Shown here: piece by piece, positions 28,658-36,671 of the stretch
Layout of the letters: each line of letters begins with the position of its first letter
Position numbering within the stretch: the first letter of the stretch is position 1
Source of the DNA: Klebsiella pneumoniae
Lineage (GTDB): Bacteria > Myxococcota_A > UBA796 > SXON01
Length of the DNA stretch: 64,000 nucleotides
Assembly: GCA_945862325.1 (NCBI GenBank)
Contig: CAMAXZ010000016.1
Location: forward strand, 1 to 64,000
Direction of reading: 5' to 3'
Notes under the pieces: generated by a model
Told to the model about the DNA's origin: nothing
Databases searched by the model: none
The model's input: the letters and a program-made list of their open reading frames with translations, nothing else
Program-made: the position numbers and the translations under genes

Positions 28658-29464
28658 GTGCGCGCCGTGGTGATGCCCGGCGCGCGCCGTGGGGGGCTGT
28701 CCGTAGCGTTCGCGACCATCGGGGCCGCCGTTCGTGCGGCGAGCGAGGTGCTGCGCGCGGGGGTGCTGCTGTATGGAGGGGCGTACGGCGCGGGGGCGAT
28801 CACCGTGTCGAACCGCGTCGTGTCCGCCCAGGTGTACTTCACGGGCGTGGAGGCGCTCCCGGTCGTGCTCGGCATCGGCGTGCTCGTGGCGGCGGCGCTC
28901 ATGGGGGTCGGGTTCCGCTCGCTCCAGGGTCTCGGGGCCGAGGAGGCCTTCGGGCAGCTGGTGCGGCTCGCGGTCTTGCTGGAGATCGGTCCGCTGCTCA
29001 CCGCCCTCGTGGTGGCGGCGCGCTCGGGGACCGCGATCGCGACCGAAGTGGCGACGATGAAGATTCGCCACGAGATCGCGGCCTTGGAGGCTCACGGGGT
29101 CAACTCGCTCGCCTACCTCGTCGTGCCGCGCATCCTCGGCGTGTGCGCGGCGAACGTCGTGCTCACCGTCCTGTTCTGCGCGGCGGTGTACCTTGCGTGC
29201 GCGATGATCGCGCCCGCCCTCTCCGTGCCGTCCGTCGTGGCCGCCCGGCTCCTGGTGGAGCCGTTGCAAGCGCTCGACGTTCCTCGATTTCTGCTAAAGG
29301 CTGCGGCGTTCGGCGCGGCGCTCCCCGCGCTCACCCTGGCGCGCGCGTTCGCGGTCACCGGCGATGCCAACGCGATCCCGCGCGCGGGGTCCCAAGGCGT
29401 GGTCGACGCGCTCATCGCCATCTTCACGATCGACGCCGCCTTCGCGTGGTTCCTGCATGGCTGA
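28658..29464 (+). CDS. MlaE-family ABC transporter permease
   Basis: 268 residues with 5-6 membrane segments. The MlaE/YrbE hallmarks are present: ALPVVLGIGVLVAAALMG, the central ARSGTAIATEVATMKIRHEIAALEAHGVN block, and PRILGVCAANVVL. It would be the inner-membrane part of a lipid transporter between inner and outer membrane. GTG 28658 has AAGGGAG upstream; later GTG/ATG codons are possible. It overlaps the next gene by 8 bp. Confidence 0.9.
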   Translation: MRAVVMPGARRGGLSVAFATIGAAVRAASEVLRAGVLLYGGAYGAGAITVSNRVVSAQVYFTGVEALPVVLGIGVLVAAALMGVGFRSLQGLGAEEAFGQLVRLAVLLEIGPLLTALVVAARSGTAIATEVATMKIRHEIAALEAHGVNSLAYLVVPRILGVCAANVVLTVLFCAAVYLACAMIAPALSVPSVVAARLLVEPLQALDVPRFLLKAAAFGAALPALTLARAFAVTGDANAIPRAGSQGVVDALIAIFTIDAAFAWFLHG

Positions 29465-30053
29465 CGTCGCCATGACGCTGGACGGCGTGCGGGTGTGGGC
29501 CGAGGCGCCGCGCGTCGACCTCCTCGTGCGGGCGGGTGAGCTCGTCGGGCTCCACGGGCCCCCCGGCGCCGGGAAGGGGGTGTTGCTGCGCGTCGCCGCG
29601 GGGATGCGTGCGCCGTGGGAAGGAAGGGTGATCCTTGCTCCTGGACGGCAGGCCTTCGTGTTTCAGGACGGCGGGCTCATGAGCAACGTCGACGTCTTGG
29701 AGAACCTCATCCTCCCGCTCGTCTACGCCGGGGGCTCGCTCGAAGCGGCCGGCCTGCGCGCGCACGCGGCCCTGGCGCGCTTCCGCCTCGGCGGCGTCGC
29801 GACGGTGCGTCCGGGGCGACTCGACGCCGCCCTCCAGCGCCTCGTGCAGTTCGCGCGGGCGGAGGCGATCGCGCCGTCGCGCCTCTACCTGGACGAGGCC
29901 TTGCGGCCCCTCACCGACGAGGCCGCCGCGTTGGTCGCGGAGTGGCTCGCGGAGCGTCGCGCCGCCGGGATGGCCGTGCTCGGGTCGGCCGCCGACGCGC
30001 GGCACCTCGTCGCGCTGGGCGCGCGCGTCGTGTCGTATGGGGGGGCGGCATGA
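29457..30053 (+). CDS. Degenerate MlaF-like ABC ATPase
   Basis: 198 residues; MlaF-type ATPases usually have about 250-270. The ABC fold is recognisable: A-loop strand, Walker A GPPGAGKGVLL, Q-loop FVFQDGG and Walker B SRLYLDEAL. Key residues are missing: Walker A has Gly where Ser/Thr contacts Mg; the LSGGQ signature reads LDAALQ; the D-loop is absent (RPLTDE); and the switch His is replaced (VLGSAADARHL). It is placed between permease and MCE genes with overlaps on both sides, so it is part of the transporter. It may bind ATP weakly or be a structural subunit. Confidence 0.8.
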   Translation: MADVAMTLDGVRVWAEAPRVDLLVRAGELVGLHGPPGAGKGVLLRVAAGMRAPWEGRVILAPGRQAFVFQDGGLMSNVDVLENLILPLVYAGGSLEAAGLRAHAALARFRLGGVATVRPGRLDAALQRLVQFARAEAIAPSRLYLDEALRPLTDEAAALVAEWLAERRAAGMAVLGSAADARHLVALGARVVSYGGAA

Positions 30054-30973
30054 GCCAAAGAGACGTGTGGACCGGGATGTTCACGGTCGGCGGCGCGTGC
30101 GTCGCGCTCGCGGTATGGGCGGCCCTCGCCTTGTCCGAGCGGCGGGGCGAGACGACCACCTACGTGTTGGAGGCGAGCGAGCTGGCCGGCGTCACCGTCG
30201 GTACGACGGTCGAGATGCGTGGGTACGACCTCGGGAGGGTCGACGCCGTGCGGGTCATCGTCGAGCCGACGCTCCGCTTCGAGCTCGATCTCGGCCTGCG
30301 GCCGGAGGTGCCGATCCCGGTCGGCACTCGGGCGATCCTGGCGACCCGCACCCTGGCCGGGGGGGCGCTGGTGGTGCTCGACCCGCCGGATGCGCCCACG
30401 ACGTCGCTGGCCCCCGGAGCGCGCATGCCCGCGGTGGCGCAGGCCGACGTCACCCGGCTTCTGGAGACCGCGGGCGCGATCCTGGAGGATCTCGCCGTCG
30501 TGTCGGCGGAGGTGCGCCGCGCGGTCGCCGACCGTGAGCAAGGGGACGACCTCCGCGCTTCGTTGGACCGATTCAACCGTGACCTCGAAGAGGCCAACGC
30601 CGTGCTCTCCGCCGCCACCGACCTCGTCGGGAACGTGGACGCCCTCGTCGCCAGGGTCGGACCGCGCGTGGAGCGGGGCCTGTCCGCGGCGGACCGAGCG
30701 CTCGCGCACACCGAGGGGGCGGCCGCCCAGATGGAGCGCCTCCTGGCGCCCGACGGGCCCACGATGGCGGTCCTCAGCGACATGTCCCGACGGCTCGACG
30801 AGCTCGAGCAGCTCGCCGCGCTGTTGGAGGCCTACGATCCCGCGCGAAACGCCGGGCTGGCGGACACGCTCGAGAACGTGCGCGCGGCGTCGACCAGCCT
30901 CGAGCGGCTGATGCGCGCCATGGAACGCCGACCGCTCCGCACGCTCGTCAAGGGGGTTCCACCCGAGCCGTGA
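30050..30973 (+). CDS. MCE-domain (MlaD-like) lipid-transport protein
   Basis: 307 residues. An N-terminal anchor (MFTVGGACVALAVWAALAL) precedes one MCE domain (about 45-125; LAGVTVGTTVEMRGYDLGRV, GTRAILATRTLAGGALVVLDP). A long helical tail (about 140-290) probably oligomerises. ATG overlaps the ATPase stop (ATGA). With MlaE and the ATPase it would make a phospholipid transporter; the tail resembles the helical bundle of PqiB/YebT-like proteins. Its 3' end overlaps the convergent small gene by 26 bp. Confidence 0.87.
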   Translation: MSQRDVWTGMFTVGGACVALAVWAALALSERRGETTTYVLEASELAGVTVGTTVEMRGYDLGRVDAVRVIVEPTLRFELDLGLRPEVPIPVGTRAILATRTLAGGALVVLDPPDAPTTSLAPGARMPAVAQADVTRLLETAGAILEDLAVVSAEVRRAVADREQGDDLRASLDRFNRDLEEANAVLSAATDLVGNVDALVARVGPRVERGLSAADRALAHTEGAAAQMERLLAPDGPTMAVLSDMSRRLDELEQLAALLEAYDPARNAGLADTLENVRAASTSLERLMRAMERRPLRTLVKGVPPEP

Positions 30974-31289
30974 CCGGCGTCGGCCCCGTCGCCCGTCGAC
31001 GGCGCAGCGCGGCCCACGCCCCGACGCCCACCGCTGTTCCTGCGCCGGCGACCGCCGCCGCGACGCCGAGCGGCGAGGGCCCTGCGTCGGCCACCGGGAC
31101 GAGCGGCTGGTTGCGGACACACAGGAGCGCGTCGGAGACCCGTCGGCAGGTCCCGCGGTAGCGCACGTCATGCGCGTCCCACGAGCACGTGTCCCCGAGC
31201 GACGCATCGGCGCACGCGGACCAGGGCAGCTCAGAGGCGTGCCCGCCGTGCGCGAGGGCCGCCGCGACGAGGAGCAGCGCCGCGGTCAC
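30948..31289 (-). CDS. Small secreted protein with C-terminal membrane anchor
   Basis: 113 residues. GTG 31289 overlaps the upstream stop (GTGA). A signal peptide (AALLLVAAALA) is followed by HGGHASELPWSACADASLGDTCSW and VRYRGTCRRVSDALLCVRNQP: four cysteines in a compact unit. A hydrophobic C-terminal helix (LGVAAAVAGAGTAVGVGAWAALRRRR) ends in Arg. This layout resembles Myxococcota C-terminal sorting signals but lacks the MYXO-CTERM Cys-Gly-Cys. Function unknown; linked to the YHYH gene. Confidence 0.7.
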   Translation of the reverse strand: MTAALLLVAAALAHGGHASELPWSACADASLGDTCSWDAHDVRYRGTCRRVSDALLCVRNQPLVPVADAGPSPLGVAAAVAGAGTAVGVGAWAALRRRRATGPTPVTARVEPP

Positions 31290-32203
31290 CCGGTCACCCG
31301 TTCCCCTTGTTCGCCGTGGAAGCAACCGATGAAGCTGTTCTCTCCCGCACCCGCGACATGGTAGTGGTACCCGCGGGTGTCGTCGGAGTGCCCCCGGCAC
31401 TCGTCGAGGTCGGTCTCTTCGGCGCCTGTGGTGTCGAGCATGCCGTACATGCCGTAGCCGTCCATCGCGTAGCCGATGCGGGGGGCGTGCCCGTCGTCCT
31501 GCGCGATCTCCGTCTGGCAGCCGTTGGCGGCATGGTAGTGGTACCCCGCCGCGAGGTTGACGTGCCCGCCGCAGTCGTCGAACGCCGCGATCGTGTAGTT
31601 CTCGAGGATCGCCTCGACGGGCGCGGGCGGGTCGAAGTCCACGCCGTTGAGCGAGAGCCCCACGACGCCCATGCGGTCGATCTCGTCGGCGGTGGTGAGC
31701 GCGAACGGCGTGACCGGGATGAGGTAGGTCGTCACGGTGTCGTCGAGGTAGGCGATGTCGCACTCGACGCAGTAGTTCTGGTAGTCCGGGTCGACGTCGG
31801 GGCGCGCCGCGGCTTCGCAGGCCTCCTGCGAGTCCGTGACGTTCACGTCGCCGGTGGCCTCGTCGTAGAGCTGCCAATTGTCGTCGTCGTAGAAGGTGGC
31901 GAGCTCCTCGATGAACGCGCCGTCCACGTCCCACACCTCGCCGTCTTCCACCCAGATACCGGCGACGTCGGCACCGTCGTCGATCGATCGAGGGCAGAAC
32001 GGGCCGATGTCGTGCTCGGTGGGGAGCGCGTACACCTCGATCCGGTAGCACGTGGTGGTCGTGCCCCCCGACAGGGTGCACGACTCGGTCGTGATCTCCG
32101 ACACCAGACCGTCGGCGAGGAAGTCCGACGTCTCCACGTCGGCGGCGTCTTCGTCTTCCTTCGACACGGAACAGGCGACGAGGGCGAGCACGGCGAGCAG
32201 CAT
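31286..32203 (-). CDS. YHYH-domain lipoprotein
   Basis: 305 residues. ATG 32203 has AGAGG upstream; a longer in-frame start (32224) would spoil the signal. Lipoprotein signal MLLAVLALVAC, then an acidic linker. The YHYH domain is named for its motif, which occurs twice: GYHYHAANGC and TRGYHYHVAGAGENSFIGCFHG, with GYAMDGYGMYG between. The paired His/Tyr could bind metal, which is inference; the family's function is unknown. It is 54 bp downstream of rplC and coupled to a small anchored protein. Confidence 0.88.
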   Translation of the reverse strand: MLLAVLALVACSVSKEDEDAADVETSDFLADGLVSEITTESCTLSGGTTTTCYRIEVYALPTEHDIGPFCPRSIDDGADVAGIWVEDGEVWDVDGAFIEELATFYDDDNWQLYDEATGDVNVTDSQEACEAAARPDVDPDYQNYCVECDIAYLDDTVTTYLIPVTPFALTTADEIDRMGVVGLSLNGVDFDPPAPVEAILENYTIAAFDDCGGHVNLAAGYHYHAANGCQTEIAQDDGHAPRIGYAMDGYGMYGMLDTTGAEETDLDECRGHSDDTRGYHYHVAGAGENSFIGCFHGEQGERVTG

Positions 32204-32257
32204 TTGATACCTCTGTGGGCTCAACGCGCGCGCCGTGCAAACCTGGAGGCGAAGCCG

Positions 32258-32962
32258 CTACTTCTTGTTGCTGGCCTTGCCGGAGCCGGACGGCCCCTTG
32301 ACCTTCTGCTTCTTCACGCACTTGCGGACGATGACGTAGCCATTGTCGGGGCCGGGGACGCCGCCGTGCACGAACACCAGGTTGCGCTCCGCGTCGACGC
32401 GGACGACCTTGAGGTTCTGGATGGTGGTGCGCTCCGCGCCCATGTGACCGGGCATCTTCACGCCCTTGAGGGTCATGCCGGGGGTGAGGCGCGTGCCGAT
32501 CGAACCGCCGTGACGGTAGTACTCGTGCACACCGTGGGAGCGACCGAAGCCGGAGAAGTTGTAGCGCTTGAAGACGCCGGCGAAGCCGCGGCCCTTCGAG
32601 GTGCCCGTGACGTCGACCTTGTCGCCCACGTTGAACAGGCCGGCGACCCGGAGCTCCGCGCCGGGGGCATGGGCGGCGACGACGTCCGCCTCGACCCGCA
32701 GCTCGCGCACGAGCTTGAAGGTGGACGGGGACTTCGCGGCCTCGGCGTGTCCGAGCTCCGCCTTGGACGAGCGCGACGCCTTCTTGGGCGCGAACCCGAG
32801 CTGGAGCGCGTTGTACTTGTCGGACTTGTCGACCGTCTTGACCTGGAGGACGGTGTTCGGACCCGCCTCGATGACGGTGACGCCGGTGGCGTTGCCGTTC
32901 GCGTCGAACAGTTGCGTCATGCCCAGCTTGCGGCCGAGCAGGCCCATCTTGGAGTTTGCCAT
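32258..32962 (-). CDS. rplC: 50S ribosomal protein L3, outside an S10 operon
   Basis: 234 residues; bacterial L3 usually has about 210. It binds 23S rRNA near the peptidyl-transferase centre. The start MGLLGRKLGMTQLF and core GSIGTRLTPGMTLKGVKMPGHMG are clear. The central loop RYNFSGFGRSHGVHEYYRHGG differs from the usual KRHGFKGG..HG pattern. A basic tail (KKQKVKGPSGSGKASNKK) extends the C-terminus. Neither rpsJ nor rplD is adjacent: upstream is an Ig-like lipoprotein and downstream a YHYH lipoprotein. A GAGGG ribosome site and a promoter precede it. Confidence 0.95.
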   Translation of the reverse strand: MANSKMGLLGRKLGMTQLFDANGNATGVTVIEAGPNTVLQVKTVDKSDKYNALQLGFAPKKASRSSKAELGHAEAAKSPSTFKLVRELRVEADVVAAHAPGAELRVAGLFNVGDKVDVTGTSKGRGFAGVFKRYNFSGFGRSHGVHEYYRHGGSIGTRLTPGMTLKGVKMPGHMGAERTTIQNLKVVRVDAERNLVFVHGGVPGPDNGYVIVRKCVKKQKVKGPSGSGKASNKK

Positions 32963-33052
32963 GTAGCCCTCGCATCGGACGGACCGGCGCCTGCCGGGAC
33001 GTCATACGGGTGAATGCCCCGCGCCCGCTCCTGTAGCGGTGGAAGCCGGCGG

Positions 33053-33080
33053 CATTTATCGCGAGGCCCGGCCCCGTCAA
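33053..33080 (-). promoter_or_regulatory. Candidate promoter of rplC
   Basis: Minus strand: TTGACG (33080-33075), 16 bp, then TAAATG (33058-33053), about 90 bp before the rplC ATG and just after the upstream lipoprotein stop. It fits the need for a separate promoter for a stand-alone ribosomal gene. Confidence 0.45.
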
Positions 33081-33084
33081 GCGC

Positions 33085-34215
33085 TCAGAGCGAGATGCCC
33101 AGGCCCTGGAGCTGGATCGGCCAGTCGCCGTTGACCGGGTCGTTGGACAAGATGTGCGCGATGTTCGTGTCGAACGTCTCGCTCGGCAGGTCGATGCAGG
33201 TGCCGGTCGTGGTGTACGCGATGTTGAAGCTCGTCGTGTCGCCGGGCGCGAGCACCGTGCGCGAGAACCCGGTGATTCGGAACGTGCCGCAGGTGGCGAT
33301 GGTGTCGTTGGTGACCGTGGCGGTGTTGAGCTGGAGGTCCTGGTCGCCGCGGTTCTCGACGGTGATCGTCCGCCGGTCTTCGCTTCCGAACAAGCTCGTG
33401 AAGTCGGTGATCGCGTTGCCCACGTCCACGTCGATGATCGGCGCGCACGCGTCGCAGAGGTCGGCGCCGGAGCCGCGGAGGTCGACCCGCGTGGCGCCGT
33501 CGGGGTCGTTGCTCTCGATGGTGACCGTGCCGGAGTAGTCCCGGACCGCGCTCGGCTGGAAGGACACCTGCATGACCCGCGTTGCGCCGGGGGAGAGGGT
33601 CATCGGCGCGGTGAGGGTGCCGCTGGTGGTGAACACGGCGTCGGAGACGCGGATCTCCGAGATCGTCAGGTCGTCGTCGCCGGTGTTGCTCACCGAGAAC
33701 GACGTGATCGCGGCGTCGCCGAGGTCGACCTCTCCGAAGTCGTACGAGCCAGGGTTGAGCGAGAGCTCTCCGGCGGGACCCGGAGGATCGTCGGTGTCGC
33801 CGCCGGTGTCGGTGTCGCCGCCGGTGTCGTCCCCGACGCCGGAGCCGGTGAGGGCGACGGCGGCCTCGGCGCCCGCGCCGGTGGTGAGCAGCATGGAGCC
33901 GGCGTGGTCGCCCACGGCGTCCGGCCAGAACTCGACCTCGATCGTGGTGTCGCCCGGGGGGCACTGCACGAAGTCGCGCGACGCGCTGAACACGTCGCCG
34001 CCGTCGATCGATGCGCTCACCTGCACCGGCGTCGTGCCGGGGTTGCTCACCAGCAGGGACTCCACGCCCGCCGCGCCGACGGCCACCGGGCCGAAGTCGA
34101 GCGACGTGACGGACAGCGTGAGCGGTCCGAGCTGGCCGGTCGCCGAGAGCTCGTCGGCCTTCGGCACCCCTTCGAGCCCGATACAGCCGCCGATCAACGC
34201 GATCAATCCGACCAT
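33085..34215 (-). CDS. Lipoprotein with three Ig-like (ASH/choice-of-anchor D) domains
   Basis: 376 residues. Lipoprotein signal MVGLIALIGGC (Cys11). Three similar beta-sandwich repeats follow: LTLSVTSLDFGPVAVGAAG, LSLNPGSYDFGEVDLGDAA, and a third starting VGNAITDFTSLFGSEDRRTI. A short Asp/Thr/Gly linker (GDDTGGDTDTGGDTDD) separates the first from the second. Such domains bind proteins or extend to the surface. It lies 13 bp after the barrel gene and ends the gliding-type cluster; a structural role with it is possible. Confidence 0.82.
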   Translation of the reverse strand: MVGLIALIGGCIGLEGVPKADELSATGQLGPLTLSVTSLDFGPVAVGAAGVESLLVSNPGTTPVQVSASIDGGDVFSASRDFVQCPPGDTTIEVEFWPDAVGDHAGSMLLTTGAGAEAAVALTGSGVGDDTGGDTDTGGDTDDPPGPAGELSLNPGSYDFGEVDLGDAAITSFSVSNTGDDDLTISEIRVSDAVFTTSGTLTAPMTLSPGATRVMQVSFQPSAVRDYSGTVTIESNDPDGATRVDLRGSGADLCDACAPIIDVDVGNAITDFTSLFGSEDRRTITVENRGDQDLQLNTATVTNDTIATCGTFRITGFSRTVLAPGDTTSFNIAYTTTGTCIDLPSETFDTNIAHILSNDPVNGDWPIQLQGLGISL

Positions 34216-34228
34216 GTCGGCCCCTCGC

Positions 34229-34987
34229 TCAGAACGTGTACTTGAAGGCCCCGGTGGCGTTGAGGCCGAGGTCCCACCCGATGGTGTACGTCACGTCGAC
34301 GTCGACCCCGACGGAGAAGTGGGACAGCTTCGTGTAGTATTCGAGCGTGGGACCACCGAACACGACCGGCTTGACGCCGGAGTGATGGCCCGGATCGAGG
34401 CCGTACTCGGGGAGCACGTCGGTCTGCCAGGCCTCGGCGTTGACGAGCAGCGGGCTCATCATGACGCCGCCGCCGACGCGGGCGCCGATGCCGACGCGGC
34501 GCGACGGGTAGAAGCTGATCTCGTAGTTCGCGGCGAGGGTGTACGTGCGGAGGTCGCCCTGGGTACACGCGGCGCCGCCGCCGGCGGCCATGCAGCCGAA
34601 GGACGCCTGCGTGAGGTAGTCCTCGCCGTTGTGAAGACCCTGCTGGAGGGACACTTCCCACGCCATGGACTGGTTTTCGTTGTCGACGAAGTCCTGGCCG
34701 ACCGCGAGGGAAACGAAGGTGCCCGGCTTGACCCAGTCGGAGAACTGGAGGAGGTACAGCGCCGAGCCGGCGTTGGCCTTGAGGTAGAAGCCGCGGACGA
34801 CCTCGCGGATCTGCCCGGCGGACTGGCGGCGTTCGCCCGGTTCCTCTTCTTCCTCTTCTTCCTCTTCGTCCTGCGCGACGCCATCGAGCGCGCGGAGGTC
34901 GCGAGGGCTCACGGAGTCGAGCGCGAACGAGGCCGGCAACGTATCGGAGGCGTTGGCGAGGGAGGCGAGGAACAGCGAGCTCAGCAT
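34229..34987 (-). CDS. Outer-membrane beta-barrel protein, gliding-cluster type
   Basis: 252 residues. ATG 34987 opens a signal peptide (MLSSLFLASLANA); a run of nine Glu at about residue 40 is a low-complexity linker. The rest alternates as membrane strands, for example FYLKANAGSALYLLQFS, YTLAANYEISFYPS, VGIGARVGGGVM and VDVDVTYTIGWDLGLNA, ending in a terminal aromatic (KYTF), the signal for outer-membrane assembly. Position downstream of GltG-like genes suggests a GltH- or CglE-like role, but I cannot tell which. Confidence 0.75.
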   Translation of the reverse strand: MLSSLFLASLANASDTLPASFALDSVSPRDLRALDGVAQDEEEEEEEEEPGERRQSAGQIREVVRGFYLKANAGSALYLLQFSDWVKPGTFVSLAVGQDFVDNENQSMAWEVSLQQGLHNGEDYLTQASFGCMAAGGGAACTQGDLRTYTLAANYEISFYPSRRVGIGARVGGGVMMSPLLVNAEAWQTDVLPEYGLDPGHHSGVKPVVFGGPTLEYYTKLSHFSVGVDVDVTYTIGWDLGLNATGAFKYTF

Positions 34988-35027
34988 CGTAGGGCACCCT
35001 GGCACGAAGCGACAGTTTAGCACATGG

Positions 35028-35062
35028 GGCCGGGGCGCGGAAGGAAACCACGCGCCCCGGCC
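35028..35062 (-). terminator. Perfect 12-bp hairpin after the second GltG-like gene
   Basis: GGCCGGGGCGCG (35028-35039) pairs exactly with 35051-35062; the loop is 11 bases. It begins 18 bp after the stop at 35081 on the minus strand. No T-run follows, so it may be an attenuator or mRNA-end stabiliser rather than a full terminator. Confidence 0.5.
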
Positions 35063-35080
35063 ATCGAGCGGCCCTGTGTA

Positions 35081-36436
35081 TCAGGCCGAGAACAAGAACG
35101 GGTACGAGACCACCACGATCCCGCCGCCCTTCGGCTCCGGGAACTGCATGCGCAGGAACCGGCCGTTGATGCAGGACTCGGCCGCCGCGTTGTTGAGCGT
35201 CGAGGTCTTGGTGGTGGCGGTGCTCACGGAGCCGTCCTTCGCGATCACGAACTTGATGACGACCTTGCCGGCGAGGCTGGGCATCCGCGCGAGCTCGCGC
35301 CGGTAGCAGTACCGGATGCTCTCCAGGTTGCGCTTGACGACTGCGTCGATGAGGGACTTGTCCAGCGCGCCGAGCACGAGCACGTCACCCGCTGCGCCGC
35401 CGATCGCGCCGCCTGTGCCGCGCTCCCAGGCTCCGCCGCTCGCCGCCCCGGCACGGCCGTCGCGCCCCATCGTCAGGTCGCCCACGCTGCCGACGGTGCC
35501 GCCCCCGCCCATGTTGGAGCCGCTCCATCCGGCCCCGGGGCCGCTCTGCGTGCTGCGACCCCCCACGATCTTCGTCACCCCGTCGAGGATCCCGCCGCTC
35601 AGGCCCGAGCTCCCGAGGATGTCGCGCAGCGCGGCGTCGTTGTTCAACGCGGCCATGAGCCCCGCGTCCGCGACAGCGCGCTCGTCGTTCGCGCGCCGAG
35701 TGACCTCGGGTCGCCGGTTCGGGTCGCGCTTGCCTTCGCCCTCGGCGCCCCGCGGCTTGGAGGCGCTCGCGGCGGAGGACTCGGCCGGGGTAGCCTTCGC
35801 CGGCGGCGGCGGGGGCGGGACGAGGTCCTGGATGAGCTGAACGAGGCGGTCCTCGTCGGTGTTCCACGACGCGTCCGTGGGCACGTCCGTGCGGGCGCCG
35901 ATCACCCCGAGGATCACCGCGACGATCCCGACGAACCCCACGCTCGCGAGGAGCGTCGGATCCGCCTCGTTCCAGGCCGCGGGAAGCACGGGCTTCGACG
36001 GCCACACCATCTGCGCCACGAAGGTGACGAGCCCCAGGCGCACGATCACGCGCGTGTCGGGGTCCATCCGCAGCCGGAGCGCGCCGTCCTGCGTCGACAC
36101 CACGTCCGCGAGACGTTGAGACGTGTCGCCCCGAAGCACCGACACATCCCAGCCTGTATCGGCGACGAGCACCCATGCGTCGCCGTCCGCTTCGAACAGC
36201 GACCGAGCCGTGTCGCCGCCGAGCACCTCCTCGGGGCAGCCGAGCGCGTCGCGCTCGCGCCCCACGCGCACGTGCGCCCCGCGGGCGTACGGCGTCACGT
36301 CGAGCACGGACGCGCCGAACACCCGTGCCACCTCGAGGACACGCCCGGCTCTCCGATCCGCGAGCTGTTCGCTCGCCCTGGCGCTCGCCTCGACGAGCCA
36401 GCGCACCGGATCGAGCCCGGTGTCGGGCCTCTCCAT
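35081..36436 (-). CDS. Second GltG/PglI-like protein, no FHA domain
   Basis: 451 residues. ATG 36436 (GGAAG upstream) preferred over 36490. The N-terminal region (RVLEVARVFGASVLDV) matches the part of the neighbouring GltG that follows its FHA domain. One membrane helix lies near 160-180 (LLASVGFVGIVAVILGVIG), then a proline tract (VPPPPPPAK), a Gly-rich linker, and the AgmX/PglI C-terminal TonB-like domain: GALDKSLIDAVVKRN, IRYCYRRELARMP, GKVVIKFVIAKDGSV, ESCINGRFLRMQFPEPKG. The two Cys may pair. It is clearly a tandem paralog of the gene upstream, with the cytoplasmic FHA sensor lost or never gained. Confidence 0.85.
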   Translation of the reverse strand: MERPDTGLDPVRWLVEASARASEQLADRRAGRVLEVARVFGASVLDVTPYARGAHVRVGRERDALGCPEEVLGGDTARSLFEADGDAWVLVADTGWDVSVLRGDTSQRLADVVSTQDGALRLRMDPDTRVIVRLGLVTFVAQMVWPSKPVLPAAWNEADPTLLASVGFVGIVAVILGVIGARTDVPTDASWNTDEDRLVQLIQDLVPPPPPPAKATPAESSAASASKPRGAEGEGKRDPNRRPEVTRRANDERAVADAGLMAALNNDAALRDILGSSGLSGGILDGVTKIVGGRSTQSGPGAGWSGSNMGGGGTVGSVGDLTMGRDGRAGAASGGAWERGTGGAIGGAAGDVLVLGALDKSLIDAVVKRNLESIRYCYRRELARMPSLAGKVVIKFVIAKDGSVSTATTKTSTLNNAAAESCINGRFLRMQFPEPKGGGIVVVSYPFLFSA

Positions 36437-36584
36437 GCTGTCTTCCACGATCGCTCCTGGGACCGCGGTTGTTGAAGGGCCGAGTCCCATCTACATCTTC
36501 GGCGCGTGTGGGCGTGGCTGTGTCAGCCGAGGGCAACACCTGTGTCGTTCTGGTGTCGCCCGCGTGTGGAGGGCTCGTCAGCGC

Positions 36585-36601
36585 GACACACCGCGTGTGT
36601 C
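36585..36601. promoter_or_regulatory. Short inverted repeat upstream of the second GltG-like gene
   Basis: GACACAC-CGC-GTGTGTC is a perfect 7-bp inverted repeat about 150 bp upstream of the ATG at 36436 and just beyond the terminator of the upstream gene. It could be an operator or a small stem. The surroundings are rich in GTGTC words. Weak evidence. Confidence 0.3.
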
Positions 36602-36612
36602 ACGCGTGAGGC

Positions 36613-36650
36613 AAAAACGACGACGGGGCCAGGTTGCCCTGGCCCCGTCG
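36613..36650 (-). terminator. Rho-independent terminator after gltG
   Basis: On the minus strand, after the stop at 36672, a perfect 13-bp stem (36650-36638 with 36633-36621) and a 4-base loop is followed by TCGTTTTTGC with five T at 36617-36613. This is the best canonical terminator in the window and separates gltG from its paralog. Confidence 0.85.
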
Positions 36651-36671
36651 GAGTCGCTCAGCCTCTGGGCA

